Below the pieces are notes generated by a model. The model did no database searches. It had not been told where the DNA came from and saw nothing but the letters and a program-made list of their open reading frames with translations. Shown here one piece after another: positions 40,905-50,486 of a DNA stretch of 55,447 nt (its first letter is position 1; each line of letters opens with the position of its first letter). Position numbers and translations under genes: made by a program. Source of the stretch: an uncultured Chthonomonas sp. (lineage in GTDB: Bacteria > Armatimonadota > Chthonomonadetes > Chthonomonadales > CAJBBX01); contig CAISJD010000098.1 in assembly GCA_903885605.1 (NCBI GenBank), forward strand, positions 1 through 55,447. The letters are read 5' to 3'.

Positions 40905-41564
40905 CTACGGCTTGGGAGCCGCCGGCCCGCCACGACGGCGGCTCTTCTGGAACTTGGTGATCACTTCCTTCTGCTCGGCCGTCAGCATGGCCTCGACCTT
41001 CGTACGACCTTCGCGCTGGAGATCCTTGGACCTGGCCTTCCGCTCGTCGGCGGGCATGCCCTTGAGCTGATCGGCAACGCCCTTGACGATGTCGGCGATC
41101 TGCTTGCGCTGCTCCTCGGTGAGCTTCAGGTCGACCAGTACTGGTAGCGGCAGGCCGGCGGAGCGCGCGGCGGTGATCTGCGGCGTCGCCTGCTTCAGCT
41201 TCTTGAGCTGGTCGGGCGTCAGCACGGCCTCGATCTGGGTTGCGGTGGTGCGCTGCAACTCAGTGCGCTTCTGGCGAACGGTCGGATCGGTCGGTTCGCC
41301 GGCCTTGCGGGCGCCGGCGGGAGCGAGCGCCTTGACTTCTGTTGCATACTTCTCGTAGATCGGCTTCAGCTTGTCCTTCTGCTCGGCGGTCAACGTCACC
41401 ACCGAGTCGAGGAGCGGCATCGGCACCTCGGCCGTCGAGATGCGTGCCGCACGCGTGCGTTGCCGTGCGCCCGCACCGGCCTGCGCCGCTTCCTGAGCCA
41501 TGGAGCCGGCACCGGCGCACAGGACTGCGACGGCAACGAGACAGAACGAAACCTGCTTAAACAT
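40905..41564 (-). CDS. Secreted LTxxQ-motif (Spy-like) protein
   Basis: A 219-residue secreted, highly charged helical protein. The signal peptide (FCLVAVAVLCAGAGSMAQ) ends near residue 24. Four LTxxQ motifs are spread along it: LTAEQKDKL, LTPDQLKKL, LTEEQRKQI and LTAEQKEVI. LTxxQ proteins such as Spy and CpxP are periplasmic chaperones or stress sensors, and similar Lys/Gln-rich proteins are common in Planctomycetes and Armatimonadota. Function here is not known. AAGGAGG sits 9 bases before the ATG at 41564; the ATG at 41573 directly abuts it and is less likely. Divergent from the unknown gene at 41631. Confidence 0.75.
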   Translation of the reverse strand: MFKQVSFCLVAVAVLCAGAGSMAQEAAQAGAGARQRTRAARISTAEVPMPLLDSVVTLTAEQKDKLKPIYEKYATEVKALAPAGARKAGEPTDPTVRQKRTELQRTTATQIEAVLTPDQLKKLKQATPQITAARSAGLPLPVLVDLKLTEEQRKQIADIVKGVADQLKGMPADERKARSKDLQREGRTKVEAMLTAEQKEVITKFQKSRRRGGPAAPKP

Positions 41565-41630
41565 GCGTAACATCCTCCTTGATTCATCAAGTCACTTGGT
41601 CGGCATCGGCGCGTGTGCGGCCGGGTCGGG

Positions 41631-42887
41631 ATGAGTGCGCCGCTCGCCGCCATCGCGGCCGAAGCGACTCGCCACTGCGTTCAGGCCCGTCATCCGGCCC
41701 GGGCGCCGGGCCTTTTCGGCGTGCAGGCCCTGGCAGCCTGGTGCGCGCCCGACTGCCTGTGCGCCGATGTAGACCACCTGGCATGGGTCCTGACCAAGGG
41801 CTGCCGCGGCTACTCGACCGAAGGCCTGATGCTCTCCGTCGAGCCACGCCGTGTGACGCTTCTTCGCCGCGCCGACAGCGCCTCACCTTCATTGACGCAC
41901 GAGATCGCCGCCTGTTCGGAGCTTCCACGCGGAGCCTGCCGCATCTCCCGCACACTGACATCTGACGTCTGCGCGGGCGCAGGCGGGCCACAAGCCGTGA
42001 CGCATGCCCTTCTGAACTGGCTGGCCGTCGAGCGCCTACCGCCGTGGCCCTCGAGCTGCTCGTCGCGGGCCGATGGCCAGGCCGCCGTCGGGCTGGCGGC
42101 GCGCATGGCGTGGGCGGCTTCGCTTCGAAGCGACGGCTTAGCCGGGCCTCGCCTCACGATTGCCCGTCGGCGCCTGGAGACGTGGCTGGAGGCGGGCAGG
42201 GCCGGAGTGGCGTTCCTGACCGATGTGGCCGGGGTCCGGAGCGAGCCCTGGCGAGTGCGACTGCGCTACGCCGCTGAGTGGCTATCCGCTGAGGTCGATG
42301 AGTGCCTGGCTCCGATGCTGGAGGGCCTGGGCCGCCGGAGGGCGCCCGACGCCGCCGAACAGATGGACCGGGCCGTCGCGATGCACACACGCTTCCTCGA
42401 ATGCCTCACAGCCGGCGTCGTGAGGATGCTGGAGCTACCGGGCGCTTCCGGCCAGGCGCTGGGAGGGGCTTGGAACGACCCCCTGTCGCCCATGGGCCGG
42501 TCCGAACTCATCTACCTCTGCCGGGCCGGCACGCCGGCACTGCGCACCCTGGCCGCCCTGCGCCTGATGGACGACGAACACCCCGTGGCTGAGGCCGCCC
42601 TGCGCCAGATGCTCACCAGCCCATGGTGGCCTCAGGTAGTCGCCGGAAGCGTTGCCATGGGCCGACGCGGCCCGGCGGCGAGCCGCTCCCTGGCCTCGGC
42701 AGCGCTGGCCGTTGCGCAGGAGGAGCCCGAACGGCCCATCGACCGGAGCATCATCCTGATGGGCGCACTCTGCGACGCCGGGGCGGACCCGGACACGGTA
42801 CAGGCTTGCCTCGATGCGCTACCCGACGGAGCCCCGGCTAACTCCTACGCGGAGGCCCGCCTGGCCGCTGGCAGCATTCCCAGATGA
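41631..42887 (+). CDS. Conserved-looking protein of unknown function
   Basis: A 418-residue, Ala/Arg/Leu-rich protein that I do not recognise. It has no signal peptide or membrane helix; the second half has helix-rich stretches (TLAALRLMDDEHPVAEAALR, GRRGPAASRSLASAALAV) that could be HEAT-like repeats. The first half holds several cysteines (CAPDCLCADVDH). The start is uncertain: ATG at 41631 or GTG at 41613, neither with a good ribosome site. The last 50 bases overlap the convergent coaX gene, a long overlap that is unusual here. Coding status is supported by length and lack of a better frame. Confidence 0.55.
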   Translation: MSAPLAAIAAEATRHCVQARHPARAPGLFGVQALAAWCAPDCLCADVDHLAWVLTKGCRGYSTEGLMLSVEPRRVTLLRRADSASPSLTHEIAACSELPRGACRISRTLTSDVCAGAGGPQAVTHALLNWLAVERLPPWPSSCSSRADGQAAVGLAARMAWAASLRSDGLAGPRLTIARRRLETWLEAGRAGVAFLTDVAGVRSEPWRVRLRYAAEWLSAEVDECLAPMLEGLGRRRAPDAAEQMDRAVAMHTRFLECLTAGVVRMLELPGASGQALGGAWNDPLSPMGRSELIYLCRAGTPALRTLAALRLMDDEHPVAEAALRQMLTSPWWPQVVAGSVAMGRRGPAASRSLASAALAVAQEEPERPIDRSIILMGALCDAGADPDTVQACLDALPDGAPANSYAEARLAAGSIPR

Positions 42888-43662
42888 GGCGAAGGCCCTG
42901 CAGCGTCAGGTCGGCACGGGTCTCCTGCATCTCCGGCACCAGCGGCGCGATGAGCTTGGCGTAACCCCCTGCGGCTACGACCGGCGCATCCACGCCCAGT
43001 TCTGTGCGAATGCGGCCAAGCAGCTCGCGTACGAGGCCGGCCGTCCCGAGGACGACACCGGACAGGATGGCCTGCTCGGTATCCGGTCCGATGGCGTACG
43101 CGGGCAGCTCCGGCCGCACGCGAGGCAGCTTGCCCGTCCTCTCGGTCAGCGTCCGCAGCGAGAGGCCCACCCCCGGCGCGATGGAGCCGCCCACGATCCG
43201 CCGCGAGGCATCGACGACAGTGATTGTCGTGCAAGTGCCCAGGTCCACCACGATCACCGGGGCGCCGTAGAGCCGCTCGGCGGCCACCGCGTTGGCAATG
43301 CGGTCGGACCCGAGTTTGGCCGGCTCCCTGACGGCCACCACGAGGCCGCCCGAGGCCCCTCCGCCCACCTGCACGGGTGGCGTTCCGACCGCCTCGGCCA
43401 GGGCCTTGAGCCACCCCTCGGTAACGGACGCCGCGGCGACCGAGGAAACAACGGCCGGCATCGCCCCAGAGACGCCGCCTCCCTGGGCCAGATCAGCCCG
43501 AATCTCGGCGGCAGTGGCGGGCCGCTGCGAGGGCCGCCGCCACTGCCGCCGGATTCGATCCCCGTCACAGAGCGCAAACGAGGCCGAGGAGTTGCCGATG
43601 TCCACGGCGAGGAGCAGCCGCGGGGCGGACCGCCTACGTGAGCGGCGGGATGTACGAGCCAT
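42838..43662 (-). CDS. coaX: Type III pantothenate kinase
   Basis: CoaX phosphorylates pantothenate, the first step of CoA synthesis. The 274-residue protein has the acetate/sugar-kinase fold motifs: LLLAVDIGNSS (phosphate-1), KLGSDRIANAVAA, VVDLGTCTTITVVD (phosphate-2), GGSIAPGVGLS and the adenosine-region VVAAGGYAKLI. There is an Arg/Ser-rich extension of about 15 residues before the first strand. The ATG at 43662 lies inside the end of the GH4 gene (29-base overlap); no better start exists. It is the last gene of the leftward A2M-VanW-GH4 cluster. Confidence 0.92.
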   Translation of the reverse strand: MARTSRRSRRRSAPRLLLAVDIGNSSASFALCDGDRIRRQWRRPSQRPATAAEIRADLAQGGGVSGAMPAVVSSVAAASVTEGWLKALAEAVGTPPVQVGGGASGGLVVAVREPAKLGSDRIANAVAAERLYGAPVIVVDLGTCTTITVVDASRRIVGGSIAPGVGLSLRTLTERTGKLPRVRPELPAYAIGPDTEQAILSGVVLGTAGLVRELLGRIRTELGVDAPVVAAGGYAKLIAPLVPEMQETRADLTLQGLRLIWECCQRPGGPPRRS

Positions 43663-44929
43663 GGGCCTCGATCAGCTCGTCTACCATCGCCGTGATCTCG
43701 TCAAGCGTCAGCTCAGCCGCCGTGTGCGGGTCGAGCATCGCCGCGTGGTAGACATGCTCCTTCTTCCCCGTGAGCGCCGCGGCGACGGTGAGCGACTGCA
43801 CGTTGATGTTGGTCCGCATGATCGCCGCGAGCTGCGGCGGCAGCGTCCCGATGGGCGTGGGCTGGATGCCGTTGCGATCCACGAGGCAGGGAACCTCGAC
43901 AGAGCAGTCCGACGGCAGGCCGCCGATCAGGGAGCCGTTGCGGACGTTGCCGTAGATCACCCTCGGCTGCCCGGTCTCCATGGAGTGGATGATCAGCGAT
44001 CCGTACTCGGCGCTCCGATGTACCTCGATGGGAGCATCGCCCTCGAACGTGGAGCGCATGGCCTTCCAGCCGCTGATCTGGTCGATGCAGCGCCGGATGT
44101 ACTCATCCAGTGGCACGTTGAAGCGCTCGATGAGGTCGGGCCGGTCGCGCCGGATGAAGTAGGGGCAGTACTCGCTGAAGTGCTCGCTGGACTCTGTGAC
44201 GAAGTAGCCGAGGCGGAGCATCATCTCGTAGCGCACGCGATTGTGGCCGGGGACGCGCCCCTCATCAACCACCTTGCGGATCAGCGGGTAGAGGTCCTCG
44301 CCGTTGCGCTCGAACTTGAGGTAGAAGGCCATGTGGTTGATGCCGGCGCAGAGGTAGCTGATCTCCTCAAAGGGCACTCCGATATCGCGCGAGAGCTCCC
44401 ACGCCGTCCCCTGCACGCTGTGGCAGAGGCCCACATTGCGGATGGAGCTGCCCGCGTTCATGGCCCAGCAGAGCATGGCCATGGGGTTCGAGTAGTTGAT
44501 CATCTGCGCGCCCGGACAGACCTCCTCCATGTCCTTGCAGGTACCCAGCAGGACCGGGATGGTACGTAGCGCGCGCATGATGCCGCCGATGCCCAGCGTG
44601 TCTGCGATGGTCTGCCGTAGTCCGTACTTCTTCGGAATCTCGAAGTCGATGACCGTGGAGGGCTCGTACCCGCCGACCTGCACCATGTTGAGCACATAGT
44701 CGGCGCCTTCAAGAGCGGCGCGGCGATCCGTGTAGGCCGTGACGGTCGGGCTTGCCCCCACCGCCGCGCCCACCTTGCGGGCGACGATCTCGGAGGTCCG
44801 GAGACGCTCGGCGTCGATGTCCATCAGCGCGATGTCGCTGTCGGCAAGCTCCGGGAAGCCGAGGATGTCGCCGAGGAGGTTCTTGGCGAAGACGGTGCTG
44901 CCGGCGCCGATCATGGCGATCTTTGGCAT
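43634..44929 (-). CDS. GH4-family glycosidase (alpha-galactosidase/alpha-glucosidase-like)
   Basis: A 431-residue member of glycoside hydrolase family 4, which uses NAD+ and a divalent metal for an oxidation-elimination mechanism. The N-terminal Rossmann motif is IGAGSTVFAKNLLGD, the sugar-binding INYSNPMAM (Asn148) follows, and the metal ligands Cys169 (in GLCHSVQGT) and His199 (AGINHMAF) are present. CHSVQGT is characteristic of the MelA-like alpha-galactosidase subgroup, but GH4 specificity is hard to predict. The ATG at 44929 gives the canonical MPKIAMIGAG start; the open frame continues upstream for 600 bases but is only antisense-frame noise over VanW. Lies 32 bases after VanW. Confidence 0.92.
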   Translation of the reverse strand: MPKIAMIGAGSTVFAKNLLGDILGFPELADSDIALMDIDAERLRTSEIVARKVGAAVGASPTVTAYTDRRAALEGADYVLNMVQVGGYEPSTVIDFEIPKKYGLRQTIADTLGIGGIMRALRTIPVLLGTCKDMEEVCPGAQMINYSNPMAMLCWAMNAGSSIRNVGLCHSVQGTAWELSRDIGVPFEEISYLCAGINHMAFYLKFERNGEDLYPLIRKVVDEGRVPGHNRVRYEMMLRLGYFVTESSEHFSEYCPYFIRRDRPDLIERFNVPLDEYIRRCIDQISGWKAMRSTFEGDAPIEVHRSAEYGSLIIHSMETGQPRVIYGNVRNGSLIGGLPSDCSVEVPCLVDRNGIQPTPIGTLPPQLAAIMRTNINVQSLTVAAALTGKKEHVYHAAMLDPHTAAELTLDEITAMVDELIEAHGSYIPPLT

Positions 44930-44961
44930 GGTGAAGGCCTTTCTGTGCGGTGTGCCGCCTA

Positions 44962-45792
44962 TTATAGCGGCACAGCGGCCGAGGTCGGATCGGACGGCGG
45001 CGCCCCGACGTTGATCACCGCCGACGCCGCGCGGTAGCGGTCGACCGACATCACCTCCCGACGATCCGGTCGGCCCGCGACGATCCAGAGGCGCGTGGTG
45101 GTCACAGCCCATGCCGGCGACCCCGCCTGACGCATGATGCGCCTGCCGCCGCTGCGTCCCAACCCGCCGACAAGCAGCGGCCGAGCGGTGCCGCCCGGCT
45201 CGCCGTTGACCTCTAAGCGACACCTGGCGGCCGGGCCGGCGCCAAGGAGCGAAACCGTGAGCAGGTCGCTCACGGCCGCGGCACGGAGCTGGACAGGGAA
45301 GGCGTAGTCGTTTCGGATGCGAAGGTCGGCGGCCCCAAACGCCACGGCTGCGTCGAGGCCAGGCGGAGCATATCGCGGCCGCACCTCGTGCCGATGCCGC
45401 TCCAGGATCGTGAGCCCGGCCCGAAGCGCCGCGCCGTAGAGCGTGGTGGACGTCTGGCAGACGCCTCCGCCGTGGGCCTGAACCAGGATGCCGCCGGAGC
45501 TGACGGGCGCCCGCACAAATCCGCGACGCGGCGTCCATTCGCCGACGCAGCGGTTGAAGGAGAGCTCGCCGCCGGGCGGCAGGCGCCGCCCGCTCAGGAG
45601 CGACGCGGCGAGTAGCGCATTAGCCCGTTGGGCGTTGGTGCGTCCGGCCAGCGACGTGCAGGTGGATGCCAGCACGTGTTGCCCGTCAGGGCGCGGTTGG
45701 GGCCTCGTTGCCACCCAAGCGCCGCCCAGGACCAGCGCCGCCGCAAGCAGGCTCCTGAGCCCGACCCCTGCGCGGCCATCAGGCGGCGGCAC
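44962..45792 (-). CDS. VanW-family membrane-anchored protein
   Basis: A 276-residue protein with one N-terminal membrane segment (LRSLLAAALVLGGAWVAT) and a VanW domain. Family features include LPPGGELSFNRCVGEWTP, GFVRAPVSSGGI, the GGGVCQTSTTLYGAALRAGL core and LERHRHEVRPRYAPPGLDAAV. VanW was named from vancomycin-resistance clusters but is widespread; its biochemical function is unknown, with links to peptidoglycan. The GTG at 45792 shares one base with the A2M stop (TAGTG), and is preferred to a longer frame running into A2M. A distal role together with the A2M protein at the envelope is likely. Confidence 0.88.
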   Translation of the reverse strand: MPPPDGRAGVGLRSLLAAALVLGGAWVATRPQPRPDGQHVLASTCTSLAGRTNAQRANALLAASLLSGRRLPPGGELSFNRCVGEWTPRRGFVRAPVSSGGILVQAHGGGVCQTSTTLYGAALRAGLTILERHRHEVRPRYAPPGLDAAVAFGAADLRIRNDYAFPVQLRAAAVSDLLTVSLLGAGPAARCRLEVNGEPGGTARPLLVGGLGRSGGRRIMRQAGSPAWAVTTTRLWIVAGRPDRREVMSVDRYRAASAVINVGAPPSDPTSAAVPL

Positions 45793-48700
45793 TAACGGAC
45801 CTCCATGGCCGTAGCCTCCGACCGGGCCGGAGCCAGCCCGCCGTACATGGGGCCCACGATGGCCCGCGCAGGCGCCGACCGGCCCGGCCACTGCGCCACG
45901 GCCTCGTAGGTGAACGTTCGGACGCCGGGCTCGATGCGATCGATGAACACCGCGAACCGGTCATCGCGAACGTCGGTGGCGTCCGATGCCCACGAGCCGC
46001 CCGATTGCGGCGCCATGGGCTCCAGCACCGACGGTATCGCGTCCTCGAGGATCACGCGGTCGTAGGCCTTGTCAGCGCTGACGGTCAAGAGCACGCGAAG
46101 GCGGGCGCCCCGCGGAATCTGCCGGGGCAGGGGAGTGTTGCGCTCCACCCAACGGCCGTCGAGGTCGCGGACCTGCGTGACCAGCATCGTGCGCTTGGAG
46201 ACGCGGAGACCCGGCGCCGCGGGTCCCTGGGGCGCCTCGGACCGCGTCCGGGCAGAGAGGATGCAGCGCAACGGCCGCGAGCCTCGCTCCAGGGACACCG
46301 TGAGCGCGTTGGCTCCCTGCCGCAACAGGGCGCGCGGCACGGTGACCTGCCGCGGCGCCGACAGGTCGGAGCCCGCCTGCATCAGCACATCGGGCAGTCG
46401 CGCTCCGTTCACCGTGACGGCGACCGTGCACGGGCCATTGCGGCCGGCGGGGCGTGCGGCCGCCCACTCCAGCAGCGCTGACGCGGCCAACGCGGTCTCA
46501 TGCGTGTCCGGCCAACGCGACTCGCGGCACCGGACCAGCAGCCACTCGGCGGCCTCGTCCGCCGCCGCCGCACCGCCGCGGGAACGCGCTAGCGCAGACA
46601 GGCAGAGCGCCGTGGCCGAAACGTCGGACCACATCGACGCGGTTCGCTGGAACCTGCGCGCCGGCTCCGAGAACCACGCCAGGCCACCTCGGCGTTGGGC
46701 CATGGCGGCCAGCTTAGCCTCCATAGGATGGTCCGCGTCGAACGAGCGCAGGGCGTTGACCTGAAGCACCCGTGATGCGAGACCCACGGGTGTGGCGGTC
46801 AGGTCGTTACGGGTAGACAACCACTTCACACCCAGGTCGGGCTTACCGTTGGCGGCGAGGGCCATGCGGAGGAAGCTCAGCGTGGCGCCGTCGCACCTGG
46901 ACGCGATCTTCCGGGCGCCACGGAGGGCGTCGTCGAGCATGCCGCCGCCCGTCGAGAGGCCCACACTCCGCGCCTGGGCGACGGCATAGAGCGCATAGGC
47001 GGTCATCCAGCCGTCGTCGCCATCGGCCTCCCACCAGCCCCATGCCCCGGAGGCGTGCTGCATGCGAGCCAGCCGCGCCAGGCCGGACTTGGCCATTCGC
47101 AGGTGGACCGGGTCCGGGGCCATCCTGCGTCCCGGCTGGGCGCTCTGCCGGGCACGGATGGCGGCACAGGCTCCGATGAGCTTGCTGCTTGTCTGCTCGG
47201 TGCAGCCGTAGGGGTACCCGGCCAGCCACGGCACCGACGCCAGCGCCACCGATGCGGCGGAGGGGTTCACGATGAGCGTTACCTGCGCCGACGCCGGGTC
47301 GGGGACATCGAAGGATGCGGAACCGGCGCGGCCGGGGGCTGCGGCCACGGCGACCTCGCGTGTGAACACAGCGCCGGTCGCACGGACCGGCACCTGCAGC
47401 CGAACGCGGTCCCTGCGAACCTCTCCTCCGCCCACAGCATCGACGGCGACATCCAGCGTCGCGGCGCCGCCCTGCAGGGCTGTCACATCGTAGGGGACAT
47501 CGAACGAACCCCGGGCGGGTACGCGGATCGTCCGCTGGGCGCCGCCGGACAGTGCGAGGCCGCTCAGCCGGGCGTCCACCCGGCACTCCACATCGAACGG
47601 CTGACCATTGCGGACCGTCGCGATGATGCGCCCGGCGTCTCCCGTTGACAGGTAACGCGGGCCCACGAGGCTCAAGTGCACGGGCTTCGTGGCCACGAAC
47701 CAGCGCAGGCTGTGACCGTAACGGCCTGTCAACGTATGCCCGATGACGGTGCAGCGCCACTTGGTTATGTTGTCCGGCAAGGTGAAGCGCGCGGTCGCCC
47801 GCCCGTCCGCATCGGTCCTGAGCGCGGGGAGCCAGAACGCCGTATCGAGCAGCCGCTTGCGAAGGGGATCGCCGCCGCCCGACTTGCCGTCCCCGCCCAG
47901 CAGGAGCGACTCGCCGGAGTAGTCGGTGCGGACCCGGCTCTCCCGGCTGTCGGCGAACGCCTTCTCAAGGATCGACGGCTTGTCCTTGCGCAGTTGGTGG
48001 ATGCCCTCATCGACCACGCTTACAGAGAGCTCGGCCGCGCAGGGCCTGCCCAGTTCGTCGCGCGCCTGGATGCGGATCTCCGCAGGCTGCCCGGGGCTCG
48101 GCTGACCGACGACGGTGGCGTCCAGCGCGAGACGTCGCACGGCCCGTGCGCTGGGGATCTCCTGCGAGGTGGGGGCGAAGCGATCACCGTCAAAGGCGGA
48201 GAGCGAAACCCGTGCGCCTCCCTGAGCGGCCTCCTTGGGTAGCCGGAACGATCCGCCCAGACGCCCGCTGGATGCGACGGCAGGCGTGTAGAGCTGTACA
48301 TCGTCGCCCTCCACCGTCCAGAGGCCGGCCGAGCCGCTACGGCCGGCGCCGGTCTGGACCTGCACAAGGTCACCGGCGCGGTACCGAGGCTTGCTGAAGT
48401 GCAAGCCGTAGTCATACGAGCCCGACTGGCCCTCGTCGGCCGCATCCGGTCCCAGCACTCTGGTGGCCTGTAGCCTCCGGCCATGCGTGTCGGTGCAGTC
48501 GGCGATCAGGTACCAACCGTCGGCCGACGGAGCGGGCGGCTTCGCCCAGGCATACCCCTCTGCACCGGTCGTCACGGAGGTCGACCAGACCGGCTTGGCG
48601 GTTGGCAACTGGTTGTAGGGCGTGTCGGCGTAGACACGGTAGCTGTACGCGGCCACATGCAAGCGCACACCGCTTGAGGGGTTGCCGGCGCGATCCGCGG

Positions 48701-50486
48701 CCGCGACCTGGACCCAGCCCTTCCGATCCATACCGACCTTGGGCCGGACGCACTTCAGGTCGAGCGCCCAGTCGCCGGTGTCCACCTCCGCGCGTGCGGT
48801 TCCTGTGGCGCACCGGCCGGCGGCGTCGACCACGGTGGCCGAGCAGAGCACGTAGGATGTCGTCGACGTTACGGGCGTGCCATCGTACTCCCTGGGCACC
48901 CGCACACGGCCGTTCCCGGCGGTGTCGAGTTGGATAGCGCTCTGAACGAGCACATCGCCATAGCTCAGGTCCACCTCCGTCTCGTCCTCAGGAAGCCAAT
49001 CCGTGGAGGCCGCTGTGTACTCAACCCGCCCGCCAGAGACCGGCGCACCCTCCATGTACCGGGCGTGAACCCGGAACTCGGCAGGCTCCGTCGAGAGGAA
49101 AAGGGACTTGACGGGTTCCATCTGAAGCAGCATCTCGGGCTTTCGGTACGAGGCCACCTCGAACTCGCCCGCGTGGCGCTCGCCGCCGATAAGCATCTCA
49201 ACCGAGTAGAAACCTGTCGCGCTCTCCGGGTCCAGGCGAACCGCGCCCCAGGCAGACCCGAACTCGTTTGTACGGGAGCCGGCCTCGGAGACCGTGTTGC
49301 CGCGCGGGTCGATCACCCGGAACTCGACCACCGTGCCGGACTTCGGCGCTGGTCGGCCGGGAACCGAGGAGTCGCGGACGACGACCTTGTAGTTGGCCGT
49401 ATCGCCGGGGCGATAGATGGGCCGGTCGGTGTAGAAGGCTGCGAGCAGCTTGCCGTCGCGTTCGTCGCCGAAGCCCTCCACGCCGGTTAGGGCGGCATCG
49501 GCGCCGTGCCAGGCCACCGCCACGAGCGTGCCTTCTCCTTCGGCAAGACGGGTCTGGAAGACGCCCTGGGCATTGGTGGCGCCCGAGGCCGCCGGCCGGC
49601 GGCCCCGATAGAGCCGAACCTCCGCCCCCTCGACCGGCGTGGCTTGAGGCATCCGGACCAGGTAGGCCAGGGCGCTGGTGGCGGTGTGCTTCAACACCAT
49701 GGCCAGATCGGTCACCTGCCTGACGAAGGTCACCCGGTCGCGGCCGCGGCGCACATCCAGCACGTAGAGGCCCGGCGTCAGGCGGCCCAGCCCGATGGGT
49801 CGACTGAAGTGGCGCTCGACATCCTCCTCCTTGGCGTCCTCGGTCCAGCTCCGAACCACCTTCGCGCAGTCGGCCGCCATGGCGTCCAGGGCCTCAAGGC
49901 GATCGGCATCCTCAGCCTCGTAGCGGAGCAGCGTCTGCGCGTGCCGCCACGTCCGGGGGCCGACGAGGATGTCGCGCAGGTCGAAGCGGAGCAGCCGCAT
50001 GTCCAACCGGTCGCGGTTGCGCGGAGCCCTGGGCGAGGCGTAGCCGGCAAGCGTCACCTCAACAGGCTTCCGTGTGGTGCAGACCTGCATCCGGTCCACG
50101 GCCTCCAGGTCGGGCATGTTGCGCGTGAGGCCGAGCTGCAGGCGGGTCGTGGAGTTGGCCATCACATGGACCGTCTCGCCCGATGCGCCGTGGGCCTCCG
50201 AGTAGACGCTCAGCGAGTAGACGCCGGGCGCCACCTTGGGGAAGAGGAATCGCCCGCTATCGTCGGAAGTCCTGTAGCGGTTGATGCTCATGCCCTCGGT
50301 GTCGATCGGGCCGTGGAGAAAGACCTCAGAACCCGGCGAGGGCGCGCCCGTCTCCGTGATAATCAGCCGCCCGGAGATGGCGCCCATCTCTACACGGTCG
50401 CTGACCATGGCGACCAAAGCGGCCGTCGCCATCGCCGAGGCAAGCGCCAGGTGAAAGGCCCGGGCGAGCCGGCCGTCAGCTCGCAT
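45792..50486 (-). CDS. Alpha-2-macroglobulin-family protein with thioester
   Basis: A 1564-residue bacterial alpha-2-macroglobulin, a periplasmic protease trap. After an N-terminal signal or anchor (about 10-30) comes a carboxypeptidase-regulatory-like beta domain (about 35-120; GRFLFPKVAPGVYSLSV), several macroglobulin domains (TDRPIYRPGDTANYKV near 370), the A2M family region with LPDNITKWRCTVIG, then the thioester domain with YPYGCTEQT (Cys1095, Gln1098), alpha-toroid repeats and a C-terminal receptor-like domain. The thioester is intact. No lipobox or PBP1c gene is adjacent. The ATG at 50486 overlaps the upstream membrane-protein gene by 11 bases; VanW follows with a one-base overlap. Confidence 0.95.
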   Translation of the reverse strand: MRADGRLARAFHLALASAMATAALVAMVSDRVEMGAISGRLIITETGAPSPGSEVFLHGPIDTEGMSINRYRTSDDSGRFLFPKVAPGVYSLSVYSEAHGASGETVHVMANSTTRLQLGLTRNMPDLEAVDRMQVCTTRKPVEVTLAGYASPRAPRNRDRLDMRLLRFDLRDILVGPRTWRHAQTLLRYEAEDADRLEALDAMAADCAKVVRSWTEDAKEEDVERHFSRPIGLGRLTPGLYVLDVRRGRDRVTFVRQVTDLAMVLKHTATSALAYLVRMPQATPVEGAEVRLYRGRRPAASGATNAQGVFQTRLAEGEGTLVAVAWHGADAALTGVEGFGDERDGKLLAAFYTDRPIYRPGDTANYKVVVRDSSVPGRPAPKSGTVVEFRVIDPRGNTVSEAGSRTNEFGSAWGAVRLDPESATGFYSVEMLIGGERHAGEFEVASYRKPEMLLQMEPVKSLFLSTEPAEFRVHARYMEGAPVSGGRVEYTAASTDWLPEDETEVDLSYGDVLVQSAIQLDTAGNGRVRVPREYDGTPVTSTTSYVLCSATVVDAAGRCATGTARAEVDTGDWALDLKCVRPKVGMDRKGWVQVAAADRAGNPSSGVRLHVAAYSYRVYADTPYNQLPTAKPVWSTSVTTGAEGYAWAKPPAPSADGWYLIADCTDTHGRRLQATRVLGPDAADEGQSGSYDYGLHFSKPRYRAGDLVQVQTGAGRSGSAGLWTVEGDDVQLYTPAVASSGRLGGSFRLPKEAAQGGARVSLSAFDGDRFAPTSQEIPSARAVRRLALDATVVGQPSPGQPAEIRIQARDELGRPCAAELSVSVVDEGIHQLRKDKPSILEKAFADSRESRVRTDYSGESLLLGGDGKSGGGDPLRKRLLDTAFWLPALRTDADGRATARFTLPDNITKWRCTVIGHTLTGRYGHSLRWFVATKPVHLSLVGPRYLSTGDAGRIIATVRNGQPFDVECRVDARLSGLALSGGAQRTIRVPARGSFDVPYDVTALQGGAATLDVAVDAVGGGEVRRDRVRLQVPVRATGAVFTREVAVAAAPGRAGSASFDVPDPASAQVTLIVNPSAASVALASVPWLAGYPYGCTEQTSSKLIGACAAIRARQSAQPGRRMAPDPVHLRMAKSGLARLARMQHASGAWGWWEADGDDGWMTAYALYAVAQARSVGLSTGGGMLDDALRGARKIASRCDGATLSFLRMALAANGKPDLGVKWLSTRNDLTATPVGLASRVLQVNALRSFDADHPMEAKLAAMAQRRGGLAWFSEPARRFQRTASMWSDVSATALCLSALARSRGGAAAADEAAEWLLVRCRESRWPDTHETALAASALLEWAAARPAGRNGPCTVAVTVNGARLPDVLMQAGSDLSAPRQVTVPRALLRQGANALTVSLERGSRPLRCILSARTRSEAPQGPAAPGLRVSKRTMLVTQVRDLDGRWVERNTPLPRQIPRGARLRVLLTVSADKAYDRVILEDAIPSVLEPMAPQSGGSWASDATDVRDDRFAVFIDRIEPGVRTFTYEAVAQWPGRSAPARAIVGPMYGGLAPARSEATAMEVR

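Noticed and set aside
44930-45538. The GH4 frame continues upstream for about 200 codons
   Set aside because: The extension overlaps VanW in another frame and has no motif; the canonical GH4 N-terminus begins at 44929.
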